The notes: generated from the sequence alone by a model not told the origin. Shown: positions 19,057 through 28,056, counted from the stretch's first letter. The stretch is DNA of 64,000 nt from an uncultured Chthonomonas sp. (GCA_903859705.1 CAIONQ010000077.1:1-64000); one strand, 5' to 3'. Numbers and translations are program-made.

Positions 19057-20006
19057 GCAGCAGAGTGCCTGATATGAAACGCCCAACCGTAGTTATTGCG
19101 GGCAGTGCTAATATGGATATCGTGGTCAAAACACACCGCATACCCGCAGCAGGCGAAACGGTGCTTGGTGGCACATTGTATCAGCTGCCAGGTGGTAAAG
19201 GTGCAAACCAGGCGGTGGCAGCAGCTCGCCTTGGCGCCAGAGTAATATTTATTGGATGTGTTGGAGCCGACAATTTTGGAAAAGCCCTGAAAGCAGACCT
19301 CGAAAGTGAAGGGATCGACTGCACGCACCTGAAGGAGCTTCCGGGTATTGCTACCGGAGTGGCACTTATCGCAGTGGATGAACAGGGCCAAAACTCTATA
19401 CTTGTTGCGCCGGGAGCCAATGCGCAGGTAAGTATTGCGGATGTTGAAGGAGCTGCAGCAGAAATTCAGGAAGCCGATATCAGTGTTGCGCAGTTGGAGA
19501 TACCAGTTGCTACAGCGGCCAGGCTCTTTGAGCTTTCAAAAAATGCTGGAGTAACAACTATTCTTAACCCGGCTCCATTCCAATCTGCCACCGAGCTTGC
19601 AGTTCTTCTCAAAAACACGGACATTGTTACGCCAAACGAACATGAAGCAGCTGGAATTTTGGGACTTCCGCCAATAACAGCCGATAACTGCGATAGTTGT
19701 CTCGAGGCTCTGCTTGCTACTGGTCCAGGCACCGTAATCATTACTCTGGGGTCTGAGGGTTGTATCTCCAGTTGCGGCGATAACACCTCTCAACTGCATC
19801 CTGCATTTAAGGTTACGCCTGCAGATACTACCGCTGCGGGAGACTGTTTTACAGGCGCGCTTGCCGCAGCATTGTCACGTGGAGACAGCCTGCATAGCGC
19901 CATTCGGTTTGCAAGTGCTGCCTCTGCCATCTCAGTAACTCGGCTTGGAGCCCAACCGTCTCTACCGTCCCTGAGTGAAGTTACAGAACTCCTCGCAACA
20001 CACTAA
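19053..20006 (+). CDS. rbsK: Ribokinase (PfkB family)
   Basis: The 317-residue protein has both PfkB signatures: GGKGANQAVAAARLGA near residue 48 and DTTAAGDCFTGALAAAL near residue 258, the latter holding the catalytic Asp of AAGD. The substrate motif near the N-terminus (GSANMDIVV) and NPAPF/TPNEHEA segments match ribokinases rather than fructokinases or adenosine kinases. It phosphorylates D-ribose to ribose 5-phosphate in the cytoplasm. The ATG overlaps the upstream stop. A strong hairpin follows the stop, ending the operon. Start could also be the in-frame ATG eight codons later (MKRPTVV). Confidence 0.88.
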   Translation: MSSRVPDMKRPTVVIAGSANMDIVVKTHRIPAAGETVLGGTLYQLPGGKGANQAVAAARLGARVIFIGCVGADNFGKALKADLESEGIDCTHLKELPGIATGVALIAVDEQGQNSILVAPGANAQVSIADVEGAAAEIQEADISVAQLEIPVATAARLFELSKNAGVTTILNPAPFQSATELAVLLKNTDIVTPNEHEAAGILGLPPITADNCDSCLEALLATGPGTVIITLGSEGCISSCGDNTSQLHPAFKVTPADTTAAGDCFTGALAAALSRGDSLHSAIRFASAASAISVTRLGAQPSLPSLSEVTELLATH

Positions 20007-20011
20007 TTACA

Positions 20012-20053
20012 AAAACTGCCCGGCACCCCATGTTACTGGCGCCGGGCAGTTTC
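20012..20053. terminator. Bidirectional intrinsic terminator
   Basis: AAACTGCCCGGC pairs with GCCGGGCAGTTT; the + strand ends in TTTCTT and the - strand in TTTTTGTAATT. It separates rbsK from the converging oxidoreductase gene. Confidence 0.85.
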
Positions 20054-20064
20054 TTGGCGTATGG

Positions 20065-21435
20065 TTACAGCCGCCAACCTTTTCGGTATGGTGGGTTCAG
20101 CAGTGCATTTGCTCCACTATGGTTCTTGAATTTAACGGCTCGCTCATCCCATTGCAGGGTTTCGCCCGGGAACCGGAGCGCAATGGCCCCCAGGAGCGCT
20201 ACTTGAGTAAGGCGTCCGCCGTATGCAAAGTTGGATCCTGCCTGCCTGCCCGTTCGTATCGCTTCCAGCCAATCCCAATGGTGCCCTTTAATGCGCGGCA
20301 GTTTTTGAGCCGGTGCATTGGAACCACTCCATTTATCTCGTAGCGCTTCTGGCTGCAAGCGGCATGCACCGGCTCCATGCGATCCATGTACAATCATGCC
20401 TTTTGAGCCAAACAGAATGGCACCTGTACCAGGTACATCGTCATCTGCTGGGAAATCTGCCGGCTTGGGGATCTTCTTATCGCCATCATGCCATACCAAC
20501 TTCACAGGGCCCCGATTTTTATTGGCGGGGAATTCAAATGTGAGGCGTGTTCCAGGTGGATACGTTAGCCCATGAATTTTTGGATCCCAGCCGAATACTT
20601 CGGCGGTAACTGATGTAGGTGCACCGAGATCAAGTGCCCAGAAGGAAGGGTCAACTACATGGCAGAACCAGTCGCCAATGCAACCTGTACCATATGGCAG
20701 CCAGCCACGCCAGTTCCACGGAACCCAGAATGGAGCATAGTCGCGCTTCTCAACCGGACCAGTCCACAGGTCATAGTCCAGATCTGCAGGTACATCGTAG
20801 TGCTGCCCAATCTTATCCAGATTACGAATTTGTGAGTATACATCTCGGAATGCATCACAGCCGGCATGAACTTCGTGAACGTCACCAATGGCACCAGCCC
20901 ACACCCATTCACACAGTTTGCGGATACTGTCGTAGCTATGTCCCTGGTTGCCAAGCTGAGTTATAACGTTGTACCGCTTGGCTGCCGCCATTAGTGCGCG
21001 AACTTCGTGAACATTATGTGCAAGTGGCTTCTCGCAGTACACATGTTTGCCATGCTTCATGGCCTCCATCGCGATTACAGCATGTGTATGGTCCGGGGTA
21101 CCAATTACAACAGCATCTATCTCATCATGCAGCTCATTCAGCATCACCCGGAAGTCTTTAAACCGTTTTGCATTGGGATACTGATCAAACTTATGCTTTG
21201 CATATTTCTGATCTACATCGCAAAGGGCAACCAGCGTAGCGCCTTCGGCAACTACAGCATCAATATCCCCGCCACCCTGGCTGCCAATGCCAATGCCAGC
21301 GAAGCGGATACTGGCAAATGATGCGGGTTCCGTTTGCTGTGCTAGCACGGCCTCTGGCGTTAAATGCATTAGTACTGCGCCTGCGCCTGCCGCAGTTAGG
21401 AACTTGCGGCGATCGATCTTCAAGTTGTCGCTCAT
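20065..21435 (-). CDS. Tat-exported Gfo/Idh/MocA family oxidoreductase
   Basis: The start MSDNLKID is preceded by GGAG at a five-base distance; 47 further upstream in-frame codons lack signal-peptide or family character. Residues about 8-33 are a twin-arginine signal (DRRKFLTAAGAGAVLMHL). The NAD(P)-binding domain (IGIGSQGGGDIDAVVAEG, LVALCDVDQKYA) and EKPLAHNVHEV motif are present, then YDLWTGPVEKRDY and CIGDWFCHVVDPSFWAL as in the paralogue at 12570-13859. Length 456. It is likely a sugar or polyol dehydrogenase working outside the cytoplasm; substrate unknown. It lies 107 bp downstream of a large glycosidase-like gene on the same strand, which suggests linked carbohydrate use. Confidence 0.88.
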   Translation of the reverse strand: MSDNLKIDRRKFLTAAGAGAVLMHLTPEAVLAQQTEPASFASIRFAGIGIGSQGGGDIDAVVAEGATLVALCDVDQKYAKHKFDQYPNAKRFKDFRVMLNELHDEIDAVVIGTPDHTHAVIAMEAMKHGKHVYCEKPLAHNVHEVRALMAAAKRYNVITQLGNQGHSYDSIRKLCEWVWAGAIGDVHEVHAGCDAFRDVYSQIRNLDKIGQHYDVPADLDYDLWTGPVEKRDYAPFWVPWNWRGWLPYGTGCIGDWFCHVVDPSFWALDLGAPTSVTAEVFGWDPKIHGLTYPPGTRLTFEFPANKNRGPVKLVWHDGDKKIPKPADFPADDDVPGTGAILFGSKGMIVHGSHGAGACRLQPEALRDKWSGSNAPAQKLPRIKGHHWDWLEAIRTGRQAGSNFAYGGRLTQVALLGAIALRFPGETLQWDERAVKFKNHSGANALLNPPYRKGWRL

Positions 21436-21542
21436 AGTTGCTCCTGTTTCTCCGAAGTCACCAGCCGAGCATCGATGCATCTCAGCAGTGCCGCTATATT
21501 CCCCGTGTTGCAGATGGATTCCTGAAACTATATTATTTTGAG

Positions 21543-24500
21543 TTATGGTATTGAAACCTTGAGCGGAGCAAGCCACCCATTTCGGTATGCATCCAGGCGA
21601 GAAGGAGGAACAGCATCGCCACGGAAGAGGTATAGCATGCTGACAGTTTGCGCTGGGGATGCGTTATAACCTACCCCGCCCCAGTTTGAACCGGCATCCC
21701 AGTAAGTTATGTCGCTTACAGGAGTTAGCGCGATGCAGGCCATCCACCATTTTGCTCCTGTTACTGAGTACCATCTGGGCTTTTGCGATACACCGCTAAC
21801 TCCTTCCCCATCCCCAGTTCCATCTATCAAAGCCTGCACTCCCCCGCTATCCTGATACTCACCCTTCAGAGTAAAGTAGGCTCGGCTCATTACTCCATAA
21901 CCGCGATTTGCGGAGCCTGTTTCTACTACTCCGGCGGGATAGAACGTGTAGGTTCTATGAACAGTAACATCGCTCTGGAGGCGCTTCTGAATATATACTA
22001 CGGTGCGAACAGGGCCATCCTCTAAAACTCGCATGCGCGTTACAGTTCCGGGTTCATCGGTCCAACCCGTTGTGGCGGATGAGTACATGAGTTGCGAGAT
22101 AGCAGCATTAGAGTTCACACTTACATTGCGCAGAACGCCCGCATCCAGGTGAACACTGTAATGTGTGCCTGTATACATCGAAGACAGTTCATTCCACTGA
22201 CATCCGCTGGATGGCATCATACGATTAGAAGCGTTAGACATGTTGTAACGCGCTATGAGGCGAACCGACCCATTGGCTTCGTATGCCCCTGGCACGATAG
22301 TAATAACCGAGCGCTGATCCCCGGTGGGATCACACACCTGGGTTGGAAGAGCCTTCCCGGCAAGTGAGATACGAACGGAATTTAGATCAACTGCACGGTT
22401 TTCAATTGCAATTATTACCATTGGGTTCTGGCGAGGAATGGCACCCATGGGCACCTCTACATTGGTAGTGTATCGCCAACGTGACGGATTGTCTCCAAAT
22501 TCGGCGGATGCTATTGCCACATTATTGCTAGTGCATCGCTCCAGGCGCACAGGTACTGCATACGCTACGAGTTGGTGCCTTCCATCGAGGCGGGCAGTAT
22601 AGATTGGGATTTCCAGCAACACGTTCTGCCAGGCGGTGAGGTTCACCTTGGTTGTTCCCAGCCGTAAATCGTTCCGATTGTGATCTGCATAAATGCTAAC
22701 GGTAGTTGCAACTGGATTAGCCCCGTAGTTGCGGATCCGTAACCGTGCAATTCGCTTCGAATTGGCTGCGGTACCTGTTATATGAAATTCACTTACCTGA
22801 AGATCTGCCTGATTAAGCGCAGAACCAGTGACCAACTCGGCAGATTGCGGTCCACTAAAGTCAATGCTCTGTTCACCAGGCAGAAACGCACGGTCTCGTT
22901 GCCCTGTGTTATTCAACTTGTACAGAACAACCTTGCTGCTACCCCACCCTGCTGGCAAATCTGCTCTTGTGAACTTAACTGTTCTCCCACAGACATGGAT
23001 TTTAGAGTGGGTTGCGTCTATGGTGTGGATTGCAAGGCTGCCCGCCAGTGTTTCTACATAGCGAAATCCCGGTGCCTGGATGCGTGAAACCGTTTTTCCG
23101 TTCTCAATAATCCTGGTTTGTAATCTGCCCGGGCCATCTACAATCCAGCCATTTTGCGGAATCATAAATGTCTTGCCATGGAACGAGTATTTTTTGTCGG
23201 CTTCTCCAAAGTTGACAATGCAGGAAGTTCCATTCGCAAATTGGGTTCTCTGAAGAGCTCGGTCCGAGGTTAGGAATTCGTGGTCTATCATGGCACTTTC
23301 GGCAACAAGTGCCTGAACGCCGCAAACATTTCGAACTGTACTCAAGAATAGATCCCGTTGTTTTATCCACGCGCCTCCAGAATCTGCCCAGAGCATTGGC
23401 ATCGTTCCATACAGTACGTTGAACGCCATTTTCTTTTGTAAGGTGTCGGGGGCTGCATCCAGTAGATAGTCATTTGAATCCCCCCAATACCAGGTAGAAA
23501 CCACGCAATCATGAAACACGAGCTCCCATAGTGGAACTCGGCTCTCATGCCCCATGCTCCAGTTCCGGTATACGTCCCAAGTTTCGGTGCCATAGGGTCC
23601 TTCAAACTTCTCTTGCTGGTTTTTGGGGTGAATGAGATGCCCGGCCGGCCACGCAAAACGGTTGCCACTCATCATGCCTTCTATATAATCCAGGTACGGT
23701 ACTCCCCACCAAATCCCGTGTTCACCACCAACTACCAGATGATTGGATCGAACGGTTCGGAGCAAGTCTTCACCGGCCTCACGTTTTTGAGCCTTTACCA
23801 GCGGGTGAAGTGGGTCATAACATTCGTATAGCCCTTCGGCCGTAGTCACATCTATAAATCTACCGAGGTATGGGTATTGCTTCAGGACTGCAGGAATAAC
23901 GTTAGCGGCTGCCTTTGCCCATAACGCCGGGCACCTCTTCATGTACTGCGTTTTCTTATCGTATGTGAGCCAGGCTTCCATCCTCTTACCATCCGCCCGT
24001 ACGGCCGCAGCCCCAGGCAGCTCATCGTGGTTAGAGTCGGGGCCTTTGCCGGTGCCAACTGCAAGAATGTCCGTGTAGTTATCGTACTCAGAGCCCAGAT
24101 ATCCCAACGCCTGAATGCTGCGCAGTTCTTCGGGAGTTGTGCGACCGTGGATGAGCATCTTTTCTACACCCGCAGTACGTGCCTCTTTTGCGAAGCGCAA
24201 CGAAGCATCTCCCCATACATCTGGCGCCCCAAATAGGCGCCTAATCTCAGGGTTCGTCTCTAATTTCTCTGTAAATGTCTTCAGCCTTCCGTGTTCCCGC
24301 ATCCAATCTCTACAGGCAAGTGCCCCCGCAACATAGCCGCCACTGGGGCTAAAGCGTAACAGTACCGAGCGCGGTGGCCCAAATGCTCCCTTTACGGGCT
24401 GCCAGCCGAGCAGTGGAGCATAAATTTGCGTGCCATTCTCCCGGGGGCTTCTGCGGCACTCAATAAATGCGTCGTCGGAGCTTTCCAGAATTACGGCACA

Positions 24501-25058
24501 GTTCGGCCCATTTTCTCCGGAGCAGATGCTAACCAGTGGCAAATCGAGCCGCCCGCCGTCAAACCAGGTGCGCGGTAGCGATTCTCCTGTTAATTGATAG
24601 AGATGGCCGTCGCAGTAGTCGGCCACGGCCATATATATAACTGTGCTTCCAATGTTTGGTACAGGCAAGAACATCAATCCGCCGCCGTTATACCCGGCAT
24701 CATTTGCGGGATTCATCTCAACTGAGAAACGTAAGTCAGCTTTACCGGGCAAAAGGTCCAGGCGCACCTGCATTGCGCTCTGCTTAATTCCACGATCAGA
24801 CTGCAGCCACGATATTGATGACGGGCCCTCACTCTTAAGATCCATCAACGGACTATGGCCAGTGGCGGGTGCGGAAGGGCGCCAGAGCACATGTTTGCGA
24901 AGATCTTCAATAATTACCCCGGGAGGTGAAGAAGTTACCTGTACACGTAACAGGTTGTTCTGTACCACAACCGTTTGTGCAGGCACACTGACACAAGTGA
25001 GGAGAAACAGCACCCCATAAATTGCTGCAGCCAATGGCTGCACGAATGTGTAACGCAT
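21543..25058 (-). CDS. Large secreted glycosidase-like protein with CARDB domain
   Basis: The start MRYTFVQPL is preferred because GGAAGG lies 11 bases upstream and the next 27 residues make a clean signal peptide (AAAIYGVLFLLTCVSVPAQ); an ATG 42 bases earlier has no ribosome site. Residues about 30-260 are beta-rich, resembling the sandwich domain of GH101/DUF5696-like proteins. Residues about 270-640 look like a TIM barrel with several acidic motifs (FIDVTTAEGLYECYDP, VVGGEHGIWW). Around 750-850 a CARDB-type Ig-like domain is visible (ADLQVSEFHITG, RIRNYGANPVATTVSIYAD), and about 170 further C-terminal residues are unassigned. Total 1171 residues. A carbohydrate-cleaving role is inference; no catalytic pair is certain. 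Confidence 0.65.
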   Translation of the reverse strand: MRYTFVQPLAAAIYGVLFLLTCVSVPAQTVVVQNNLLRVQVTSSPPGVIIEDLRKHVLWRPSAPATGHSPLMDLKSEGPSSISWLQSDRGIKQSAMQVRLDLLPGKADLRFSVEMNPANDAGYNGGGLMFLPVPNIGSTVIYMAVADYCDGHLYQLTGESLPRTWFDGGRLDLPLVSICSGENGPNCAVILESSDDAFIECRRSPRENGTQIYAPLLGWQPVKGAFGPPRSVLLRFSPSGGYVAGALACRDWMREHGRLKTFTEKLETNPEIRRLFGAPDVWGDASLRFAKEARTAGVEKMLIHGRTTPEELRSIQALGYLGSEYDNYTDILAVGTGKGPDSNHDELPGAAAVRADGKRMEAWLTYDKKTQYMKRCPALWAKAAANVIPAVLKQYPYLGRFIDVTTAEGLYECYDPLHPLVKAQKREAGEDLLRTVRSNHLVVGGEHGIWWGVPYLDYIEGMMSGNRFAWPAGHLIHPKNQQEKFEGPYGTETWDVYRNWSMGHESRVPLWELVFHDCVVSTWYWGDSNDYLLDAAPDTLQKKMAFNVLYGTMPMLWADSGGAWIKQRDLFLSTVRNVCGVQALVAESAMIDHEFLTSDRALQRTQFANGTSCIVNFGEADKKYSFHGKTFMIPQNGWIVDGPGRLQTRIIENGKTVSRIQAPGFRYVETLAGSLAIHTIDATHSKIHVCGRTVKFTRADLPAGWGSSKVVLYKLNNTGQRDRAFLPGEQSIDFSGPQSAELVTGSALNQADLQVSEFHITGTAANSKRIARLRIRNYGANPVATTVSIYADHNRNDLRLGTTKVNLTAWQNVLLEIPIYTARLDGRHQLVAYAVPVRLERCTSNNVAIASAEFGDNPSRWRYTTNVEVPMGAIPRQNPMVIIAIENRAVDLNSVRISLAGKALPTQVCDPTGDQRSVITIVPGAYEANGSVRLIARYNMSNASNRMMPSSGCQWNELSSMYTGTHYSVHLDAGVLRNVSVNSNAAISQLMYSSATTGWTDEPGTVTRMRVLEDGPVRTVVYIQKRLQSDVTVHRTYTFYPAGVVETGSANRGYGVMSRAYFTLKGEYQDSGGVQALIDGTGDGEGVSGVSQKPRWYSVTGAKWWMACIALTPVSDITYWDAGSNWGGVGYNASPAQTVSMLYLFRGDAVPPSRLDAYRNGWLAPLKVSIP

Positions 25059-25229
25059 AGTAACCAGGACCTTCCCAATACTCTTAAAGATGGTTGGCAT
25101 CTAAGGTGTTAAGAACCACTTGCTGGAACTCCTGCACCGTCGAACCGACGGCAATGAATGCAACTAAAAAATAATTTCAAAATATTTGCTTTCTCATTTA
25201 TCACTTGTAAAGGTTCCGGCGATAGAGTT

Positions 25230-25258
25230 TTGATAGCACGAAAGAACTGTGTTATAAT
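25230..25258 (+). promoter_or_regulatory. Strong sigma-70-type promoter of a small-RNA/small-ORF unit
   Basis: TTGATA at 25230-25235 and TATAAT at 25253-25258 are separated by exactly 17 bases. This is among the best sigma-70 matches in the window. Transcription should begin near 25265, giving a leader of about 80 bases with two perfect small hairpins: CGGGAG-TTG-CTCCCG and CTGTG-CCG-CACAG. Confidence 0.75.
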
Positions 25259-25343
25259 GGTGGCAGAAGCGGGAGTTGCTCCCGGCCACTGTGCCGCACA
25301 GCTTTCGTAATATCCAATTTATGTGAAAGGAGGAGGGCGGAAA

Positions 25344-25484
25344 ATGTTGATATCCAGATTGCAAAACATCGCAGATGCTGTTGCGTGGGACCTTAGTGGC
25401 CGAAACGCAGCGCCAAATATGGCCCAGCATTGCGTCCGACCTCGTCCATCACACAGGAGAGTATCTCGAAACCCCGAATTGTAG
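25344..25484 (+). CDS. Possible 46-residue small protein of unknown function
   Basis: An ATG is preceded by AAAGGAGGAGGG, a very strong Shine-Dalgarno region, about 6-10 bases away. The reading frame begins MLISRLQNIADAVAWDLSG and ends RVSRNPEL; it is basic in its second half (about seven Arg) and has no membrane segment. It sits inside a short unit bounded by a strong promoter (25230-25258) and an intrinsic terminator (25568-25607). I do not recognise it. It could be a real small protein, or the RNA itself could be the product with incidental translation. It is not the N-terminus of the downstream sigma factor, because the terminator lies between them. Confidence 0.45.
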   Translation: MLISRLQNIADAVAWDLSGRNAAPNMAQHCVRPRPSHRRVSRNPEL

Positions 25485-25567
25485 CGGCGGTTATGTCGAT
25501 CTCTCGCAGTGATTGTGTTTCCTACTGCAGAGTTATGCGCACAGAATTAGCGCAGCTGAAGTTAAGG

Positions 25568-25607
25568 GAAGCCTCTGGTGGACAAAACCAGAGGCTTCTC
25601 TTTTTTT
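25568..25607 (+). terminator. Strong intrinsic terminator of the small-RNA unit
   Basis: GAAGCCTCTGGT pairs perfectly with ACCAGAGGCTTC (12 bp) around a 7-base loop, followed by TCTTTTTTT. It would end a transcript of about 340 bases begun at the 25230-25258 promoter. Confidence 0.9.
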
Positions 25608-25657
25608 ATTTCGCGGCAGCGCAGAAAGTATGCTGCCGCAGGGGATCGACACAAATA

Positions 25658-26185
25658 ATGTCTCATGTATACGAGCGCGCCAGAAATGGCGATAAGAGTG
25701 CAGCTGAAAGCGTTTGTACCCAGCTTCAGCCCCGCATTGAGAAGATGGCCGGTTATTTCGGCAAACAGTGCGGAATTGACTCCGATGATCTTAGGCAGGA
25801 AGCATGGGTAGCAGTGTTGGAAACACTTCCGGCACTTGATCTAACCATTGGTTCTCCAGAGCAGCATCTGCTGAAGCGCGCACGGTGGCGTATTCTGGAT
25901 ACTATTCGCTACCAACGCAGGCGCCAGCACCACGCACTGGAAGATGAAGAGAACAGCGCCGGAAGTTATCTTGATATCCACAGCACATTCGATATGGACC
26001 GCCTGCTGGCACGCCTATCTCCGATTCAGAACCGCATTTTGCGGTGCCTGATGGAAGGATATACGTGGCGAGAGGCCGGCGCGATTGTTGGATGCACATC
26101 TCCCAACGTTGCATACCATGTACGGAAGATCAGGGAAATCTACGTGGAGATTGAAGGGGTCGGGGTTGATGAACACACCAGGTAA
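25658..26185 (+). CDS. Small sigma-70-family RNA polymerase sigma factor
   Basis: The start MSHVYERAR is chosen because a longer upstream reading crosses a strong terminator and has no family character. The 175-residue protein has a region-2-like segment (DSDDLRQEAWVAVLETLPALDL, HLLKRARWRILDTIRYQRRR) and a region-4 helix-turn-helix (LSPIQNRILRCLMEGYTWREAGAIVGCTSPNVAYHVRKIREIY), with no region 3. This is the size and plan of ECF-like or phage-like sigma factors that direct RNA polymerase to a small regulon. No anti-sigma gene is adjacent. A hairpin terminator follows. The ribosome site is weak (AGGGGAT, 13 bases upstream). Confidence 0.8.
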   Translation: MSHVYERARNGDKSAAESVCTQLQPRIEKMAGYFGKQCGIDSDDLRQEAWVAVLETLPALDLTIGSPEQHLLKRARWRILDTIRYQRRRQHHALEDEENSAGSYLDIHSTFDMDRLLARLSPIQNRILRCLMEGYTWREAGAIVGCTSPNVAYHVRKIREIYVEIEGVGVDEHTR

Positions 26186-26218
26186 CCCGGAACAGATTGT
26201 CTTCAATTTCACAGTCTG

Positions 26219-26258
26219 CCAGGCGTCCGCCAATTTCGGCGGGCGCCTGGTTGCATTT
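26219..26258 (+). terminator. Intrinsic terminator after the sigma factor gene
   Basis: CCAGGCGTCCGCC pairs with GGCGGGCGCCTGG (one wobble or mismatch) around AATTTC, followed by TTGCATTTT. Confidence 0.85.
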
Positions 26259-26353
26259 TAGGGGCCCTTAACCCGGTGAGCAGTGGTACAATTGAGTGCT
26301 AAATCGTCTGCCCTTTGTGGATATCAGACCACCCAATTTATAAGGACTCAATC

Positions 26354-26734
26354 ATGACTGCCAACACCCCGAACCTGATGGATAGAGCGGAGCAGGCAAA
26401 GCTGCTGGAGCTTTTTCCGAACCCGGCACCGCAACGCGACTACACCATAGCTCATACCTGCCATGAATTTACTTCTGTTTGCCCAAAAACAGGCCAGCCA
26501 GACTTTGCTACTATTGTTGTGGAATATGTTCCGGATGAAACTTGCCTGGAGCTGAAAGCGCTTAAGTTCTTTTTTCAGGCGTTCCGCAATCAAGGGATCT
26601 TCTACGAGGCAGTTACTAACCGCATTCTGGAGGATCTGGTGGAAGCATGCAAACCGCGCTCAATGACGATTACCGGCAATTTTAATGTGCGCGGCGGTTT
26701 CTCCTCAATCATCACAGCAACCTACACACGATAA
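26354..26734 (+). CDS. queF: NADPH-dependent preQ0 reductase QueF
   Basis: The ATG is preceded by AGGA at seven bases. The 126-residue protein is a short, unimodular QueF. The catalytic Cys43 lies in FTSVCPKTGQPDF, and the QueF motif ELKALKFFF with the following FRNQGIFYE is intact. QueF reduces the nitrile of 7-cyano-7-deazaguanine to the amine preQ1 on the way to queuosine in tRNA. No other queuosine gene lies in the window, so the pathway is dispersed. A TACAAT box at 26287-26292 may be the -10 element, giving a leader of about 55 bases; no preQ1 riboswitch pattern was seen in it. Confidence 0.95.
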   Translation: MTANTPNLMDRAEQAKLLELFPNPAPQRDYTIAHTCHEFTSVCPKTGQPDFATIVVEYVPDETCLELKALKFFFQAFRNQGIFYEAVTNRILEDLVEACKPRSMTITGNFNVRGGFSSIITATYTR

Positions 26735-26757
26735 ACGCCAGAGGGCACCAACTATAG

Positions 26758-26797
26758 TGGCCCGGCTTCTACCATAATTGGTAAAAGAGCCGGGCCA
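26758..26797. terminator. Bidirectional intrinsic terminator
   Basis: TGGCCCGGCT pairs with AGCCGGGCCA, continued by an imperfect inner stem (TACC/GGTA). It separates queF from the converging transaldolase gene. Confidence 0.85.
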
Positions 26798-26820
26798 TTG
26801 GCATTTAACCAGAGTTCAAT

Positions 26821-28056
26821 TCAGAGGCCGATCATTGAACGGATATGGTCGTCAAATGCTTTTTGATCCACAATGAACGACTGCAGAGCTGATTCGGTCA
26901 TAAGGTCATCCAGTGCAGCACGGCCAGCCCAGCGAGCGGTATCTGGAATCTTTCCCTTAGTTCGGATTTCCGTCTGCTCGTCTGCATGGAAGTTTGAGAA
27001 GAGGTGTGTGTCATGCTCGTGGTCGGATGCCCGAAGATCATACCCTGTGAGATTGGCAGCTCCCCTCGCCGCAATGTCGTGTGCAAACTTCTTGAACTTA
27101 TCGTCAACTGTCCACAGTAGTGCTACGGCCGCATGGTCGGCATCCGCGTTTAGAGTTACAGGGTAATCCTCACCGGTTCGCAGAGTAAGAGAATCTGGGC
27201 TAAGGTTCTTAGTGTAGAACTCCGCAACGGCCTTTGGAGGAATGGTATACACATCCACACCCGCCAGAGATACCATTTGATCGGCATTCCTCATAGAAGC
27301 CGCAATCTGCCTGGTTGGGATACTGCTGTCCTGGGTGCGCAGTTCCACGAGAGCTGCCTGAGATGCCAGGGTTACCCTCTCGCCAACGTTTTTACCATCG
27401 CCAAGTTTGTTATCTGCAACAACAGCGTTTAACCGGCCAAGGAACACGTTTACGTAGTTTGGCTTAGATATGAGGGCAGCCAGATAGTTTTGCCGTGCAG
27501 AGAAACCAAGCGTGTAGTTTACAGGAATACCCAAATCACGGATTCGGGCAACTGCACAGTATCCTTCAGGTGTAAGCGGTACCTTTACAATGAAGTGCTC
27601 GGGATTTACTGCGTAGTAACGCTGGGCGTAGCGCACGCTTTTATCGATATTATGGGCAACTGCCGGGTGCAGTTCAACACTCACTAAGGCACCAAATGCC
27701 GCCACAAGGCGCTGAGCAATCTGGCAGTTCACAACAAAAACAATATCGAGAACCAGATCCTCATCCTCAATGTCGGGTTCCAGTTCTCGAATGCGCTTAG
27801 CTGCCCGAGCAATCACGCCATCCATAACGCCGGTTTGCACTACCTGGTTTGCAAGCGTGTTATTTGTAGTAAGTGCAGAAAAGTCGCTCTTCCAGAGTTT
27901 TGCTGCCTCTTCCAGATTGCCTGTATCCAGCCAGAGGGTGGTACCAAGGGCTTTTAGCTTATCCAGCCCTGGATCGCTGTCTGGCTGCGGAACACGCGCT
28001 GGAAGATCGTGCGCTTCCTGCGCAAGCTCCATCAGGAGTGCCTCTTTACGAGTCAT
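26821..28056 (-). CDS. tal: Transaldolase-family protein
   Basis: The start MTRKEALLMELAQ is chosen; 36 further upstream in-frame codons begin with TTG and look non-conserved. The 411-residue protein carries the transaldolase barrel: LGTTLWLDTGN, SALTTNNTLANQVV, HFIVKVPLTPEGYCAV (Schiff-base Lys in VKVP) and NYTLGFSARQNYLAAL. Transaldolase moves dihydroxyacetone units between sugar phosphates in the pentose phosphate pathway. At 411 residues it is longer than E. coli TalB (317) because of an N-terminal stretch of about 35 residues and a C-terminal part after residue 300. The ribosome site is poor (GTGGGA about 16 bases away), so the start is uncertain. Confidence 0.85.
   Translation of the reverse strand: MTRKEALLMELAQEAHDLPARVPQPDSDPGLDKLKALGTTLWLDTGNLEEAAKLWKSDFSALTTNNTLANQVVQTGVMDGVIARAAKRIRELEPDIEDEDLVLDIVFVVNCQIAQRLVAAFGALVSVELHPAVAHNIDKSVRYAQRYYAVNPEHFIVKVPLTPEGYCAVARIRDLGIPVNYTLGFSARQNYLAALISKPNYVNVFLGRLNAVVADNKLGDGKNVGERVTLASQAALVELRTQDSSIPTRQIAASMRNADQMVSLAGVDVYTIPPKAVAEFYTKNLSPDSLTLRTGEDYPVTLNADADHAAVALLWTVDDKFKKFAHDIAARGAANLTGYDLRASDHEHDTHLFSNFHADEQTEIRTKGKIPDTARWAGRAALDDLMTESALQSFIVDQKAFDDHIRSMIGL

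Noticed and set aside
25259-25340. Possible cobalamin or other known riboswitch
   Set aside because: The string GGCCACTGTG recalls part of the B12 riboswitch, but the B12 box and the other conserved segments are missing and the unit does not precede a cobalamin gene.
25430-25657. N-terminal extension of the small sigma factor to 251 residues
   Set aside because: The extension would run through a 12-bp terminator stem and seven Ts and has no sigma-factor character; the start at 25658 gives a normal length.
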